This document shows, piece by piece, positions 6,332 to 7,094 of a stretch of 7,094 nt of DNA. The notes under the pieces were generated by a model. It was not told the DNA's origin, ran no database searches, and worked only from the letters and a program-made list of their open reading frames with translations. The translations under genes and the position numbers were made by a program. Position 1 is the first letter of the stretch; every line of letters starts with the position of its first letter. The stretch comes from Clostridia bacterium (GTDB taxonomy: Bacteria > Bacillota > Clostridia > Christensenellales > Aristaeellaceae). The stretch lies in NCBI GenBank assembly GCA_017458865.1, contig JAFSZW010000106.1:1-7094 (forward strand), given 5' to 3'.

Positions 6332-6637
6332 TCAGGCAATCTTGGTGATCTCAACCTTCGTATACGGCTGACGATGACCATTCTTGCGATGGTAGTTCTT
6401 CTTGGACTTGTACTTATAGACGATGATCTTCTCGCCCTTAACCTGTCCGAGGACCTTGCCCTCAACGCTGGCACCCTCAACAGTCGGGGTTCCGATCTTT
6501 ACATCTCCGTCATTGCCCACAAGCAGGACATCAAAGGAAACGGTAGAGTTAACGTCCTTGTCGAGCTTCTCGACATAGATAACGTCACCCTCACTGACGC
6601 GATACTGTTTGCCACCCGTCGCGATAATTGCGTACAT
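6332..6637 (-). CDS. rplU: 50S ribosomal protein L21
   Basis: L21 binds 23S rRNA in the large ribosomal subunit. The 101-residue product begins MYAIIATGGKQYRVSEGD and ends with the family signature region VYKYKSKKNYHRKNGHRQPYT (73-93, rich in Lys, Arg and His) that contacts rRNA. Length is normal. The same frame is open to 6901, but the ATG at 6637 is certain: it has GGAGGTG at 6645-6651, 7 bases upstream, and the L21 family starts with exactly this sequence; the longer frame would also cross the promoter. It is the first gene of the rplU-prp-rpmA operon, transcribed from the promoter at 6726-6754 through a structured leader. Confidence 0.98.
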   Translation of the reverse strand: MYAIIATGGKQYRVSEGDVIYVEKLDKDVNSTVSFDVLLVGNDGDVKIGTPTVEGASVEGKVLGQVKGEKIIVYKYKSKKNYHRKNGHRQPYTKVEITKIA

Positions 6638-6719
6638 CTGGTGACACCTCCATTTTCTAATACTCGCCGGATACCGGTAGTCCGAAGACATTTTTAAGAA
6701 CCGTCTCCGTGCGGCTCGA
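6638..6719 (-). promoter_or_regulatory. Structured 5' leader of rplU (candidate L21 autoregulatory leader)
   Basis: The transcript from the predicted start near 6719 has a leader of about 80 bases. Two stem-loops can be drawn. The first has arms GAGCCG (6717-6712) and CGGTTC (6703-6698), six pairs with one G-U and an 8-base loop. The second has arms CGGA (6684-6681) and TCCG (6671-6668), extended inward by TA/TA across a bulged C around a CCGG loop. The Shine-Dalgarno site follows at 6645-6651. Firmicutes commonly carry an L21 leader RNA here, thought to bind a ribosomal protein from the operon. I could not match it to a covariance model, so the class is inferred from position and pairing. 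Confidence 0.55.
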
Positions 6720-6725
6720 TTGGAG

Positions 6726-6754
6726 ATCATAACAGCTTTTCCATGCCCTGTCAA
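6726..6754 (-). promoter_or_regulatory. rplU: Strong SigA-type promoter of the rplU-prp-rpmA operon
   Basis: A perfect TTGACA -35 box (6754-6749) and a TATGAT -10 box (6731-6726) are separated by 17 bases on the minus strand. The 11 of 12 consensus match fits a highly expressed ribosomal protein operon. AT-rich tandem repeats lie 30 bases upstream of the -35 box. Confidence 0.9.
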
Positions 6755-6783
6755 TCCCCCGCAGAGCCCTTTCCAGAAAAAAT

Positions 6784-6801
6784 CGACTAAAACGACTAAA
6801 A
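6784..6801. repeat. Tandem 9-base direct repeat upstream of the rplU promoter
   Basis: CGACTAAAA occurs twice with no gap (6784-6792 and 6793-6801); on the minus strand it reads TTTTAGTCG twice, followed by ATTTTTTC. It lies 30 to 47 bases upstream of the -35 box, somewhat further than a standard UP element. It could be a protein site or a chance duplication. Confidence 0.6.
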
Positions 6802-6918
6802 TCGCATCTTTTTGGGTTTTCTGTCCCAGATCGCCTCTCTTCCGGCATGGCCTAGATCTTTGTCCCCTTGACATACAGCCGGGTCCATTTCGGGTTTTCA
6901 ACAGGTTCCATCCTTCAT

Positions 6919-6928
6919 GCAGCGCTGC
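6919..6928. repeat. Perfect 10-base palindrome GCAGCGCTGC
   Basis: GCAGCGCTGC is its own reverse complement. It is one of four palindromic elements in about 100 bases of non-coding DNA and could be an operator half or be chance. Confidence 0.45.
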
Positions 6929-6945
6929 GTGTATGAGTTGAGATT

Positions 6946-6984
6946 AAACCAAAACCGGATCCGGCAAAATTCGAATTTTGGTTT
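6946..6984. repeat. Nested palindromes inside a 9-base inverted repeat
   Basis: The outer arms AAACCAAAA (6946-6954) and TTTTGGTTT (6976-6984) are perfectly complementary. Between and overlapping them sit two perfect palindromes: CCGGATCCGG (6955-6964) and CAAAATTCGAATTTTG (6965-6980). The second uses the same TTTTG bases as the outer right arm, so the two pairings exclude each other. A T run follows on the plus strand (TTTTCTCT), but no plus-strand gene precedes it. Function is unknown. Confidence 0.7.
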
Positions 6985-7003
6985 TCTCTGCATTTTAGCT
7001 CAG

Positions 7004-7017
7004 AATCGGCACCGATT
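7004..7017. repeat. Operator-like inverted repeat AATCGG-CA-CCGATT
   Basis: Two perfect 6-base arms are separated by only 2 bases, a geometry that suits a dimeric DNA-binding protein better than an RNA hairpin. It lies 250 bases upstream of the rplU -35 box, so it more probably belongs to a gene beyond the window edge, if it is functional. Confidence 0.45.
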
Positions 7018-7094
7018 TTGCAGCACGTGAAAGATCAACTGTCGAGTAGAGTCGTGGAAAAAATGCGAACATGTGAGCGTTTATTCCGCGAAAG

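Larger units (their letters stand above)
6755..7094. other. Gene-free region upstream of the rplU promoter
   Basis: I see no supported gene in these 340 bases on either strand. Minus-strand frames entering from the edge close within about 20 to 32 codons and show no recognisable protein end. A plus-strand ATG at 7062 opens a frame to the edge, but there is no promoter and only a weak Shine-Dalgarno (GTGGAA). The region holds a tandem 9-base repeat (6784-6801), three copies of a TTTNGG(G)TTTTC motif (6811, 6888 and 6976), and four short palindromes between 6919 and 7017. Confidence 0.6.

Noticed and set aside
6869..6897. Plus-strand TTGACA considered as a divergent promoter
   Set aside because: At 17 bases downstream the sequence is CGGGTT, with no -10 box at 16 to 18 bases.
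6638..6901. N-terminal extension of L21 by 88 codons
   Set aside because: It would run through the promoter and leader. L21 begins at MYAIIATGGK after a strong Shine-Dalgarno site.
7062..7094. Plus-strand ATG with a frame open to the window edge
   Set aside because: Only 11 codons are visible, with a weak GTGGAA upstream and no promoter; it cannot be supported from this window.

Overview
The window looks like chromosomal DNA from a Gram-positive bacterium of the Firmicutes, most likely a moderate-GC member of the Clostridia such as a Lachnospiraceae-like gut species (the class is inferred with fair confidence, the family only weakly). The best evidence is the gene order rplU-prp-rpmA together with an L27 precursor that starts MLKMNLQLF, the N-terminal extension removed by the Prp protease and typical of Firmicutes. 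Shine-Dalgarno sites are strong and promoters are of the SigA type. Every supported gene is on the minus strand, so transcription runs from high to low coordinates.

Right end, 7094 to about 5660: a roughly 340-base gene-free stretch with several palindromes and short repeats leads into a near-consensus promoter, a short structured leader, and the operon rplU (L21) - prp (L27-processing cysteine protease) - rpmA (L27). The operon closes with a clear intrinsic terminator. obgE, which often follows rpmA, is not next.

Middle, 5607 to about 3530: a separate promoter drives a 587-residue polytopic membrane protein resembling the DUF6020 / GT-C-like membrane proteins of Firmicutes. Its function is unknown. 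It is followed by a 191-base stretch with no recognisable gene or terminator.

Left half, 3529 to 669: recO, a class U-like NAD-dependent sirtuin and rarA follow one another. The sirtuin and rarA overlap by an ATGA junction, so these two are almost certainly co-translated. Two of the three genes act in recombinational repair and replication restart; the sirtuin is an NAD-dependent protein deacylase, so the block suggests, but does not prove, a link between NAD state or acylation and repair.

Left end, 590 to 1: an independent promoter with a perfect -10 box precedes the first 176 codons of a CPA-type cation:proton antiporter, which runs off the window just after its double-aspartate ion-binding motif.

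No mobile element, CRISPR array, tRNA or rRNA was seen. Most of the window is conserved housekeeping sequence. The least explained parts are the membrane protein, the palindrome-rich region upstream of rplU, and the coupled sirtuin-rarA arrangement.
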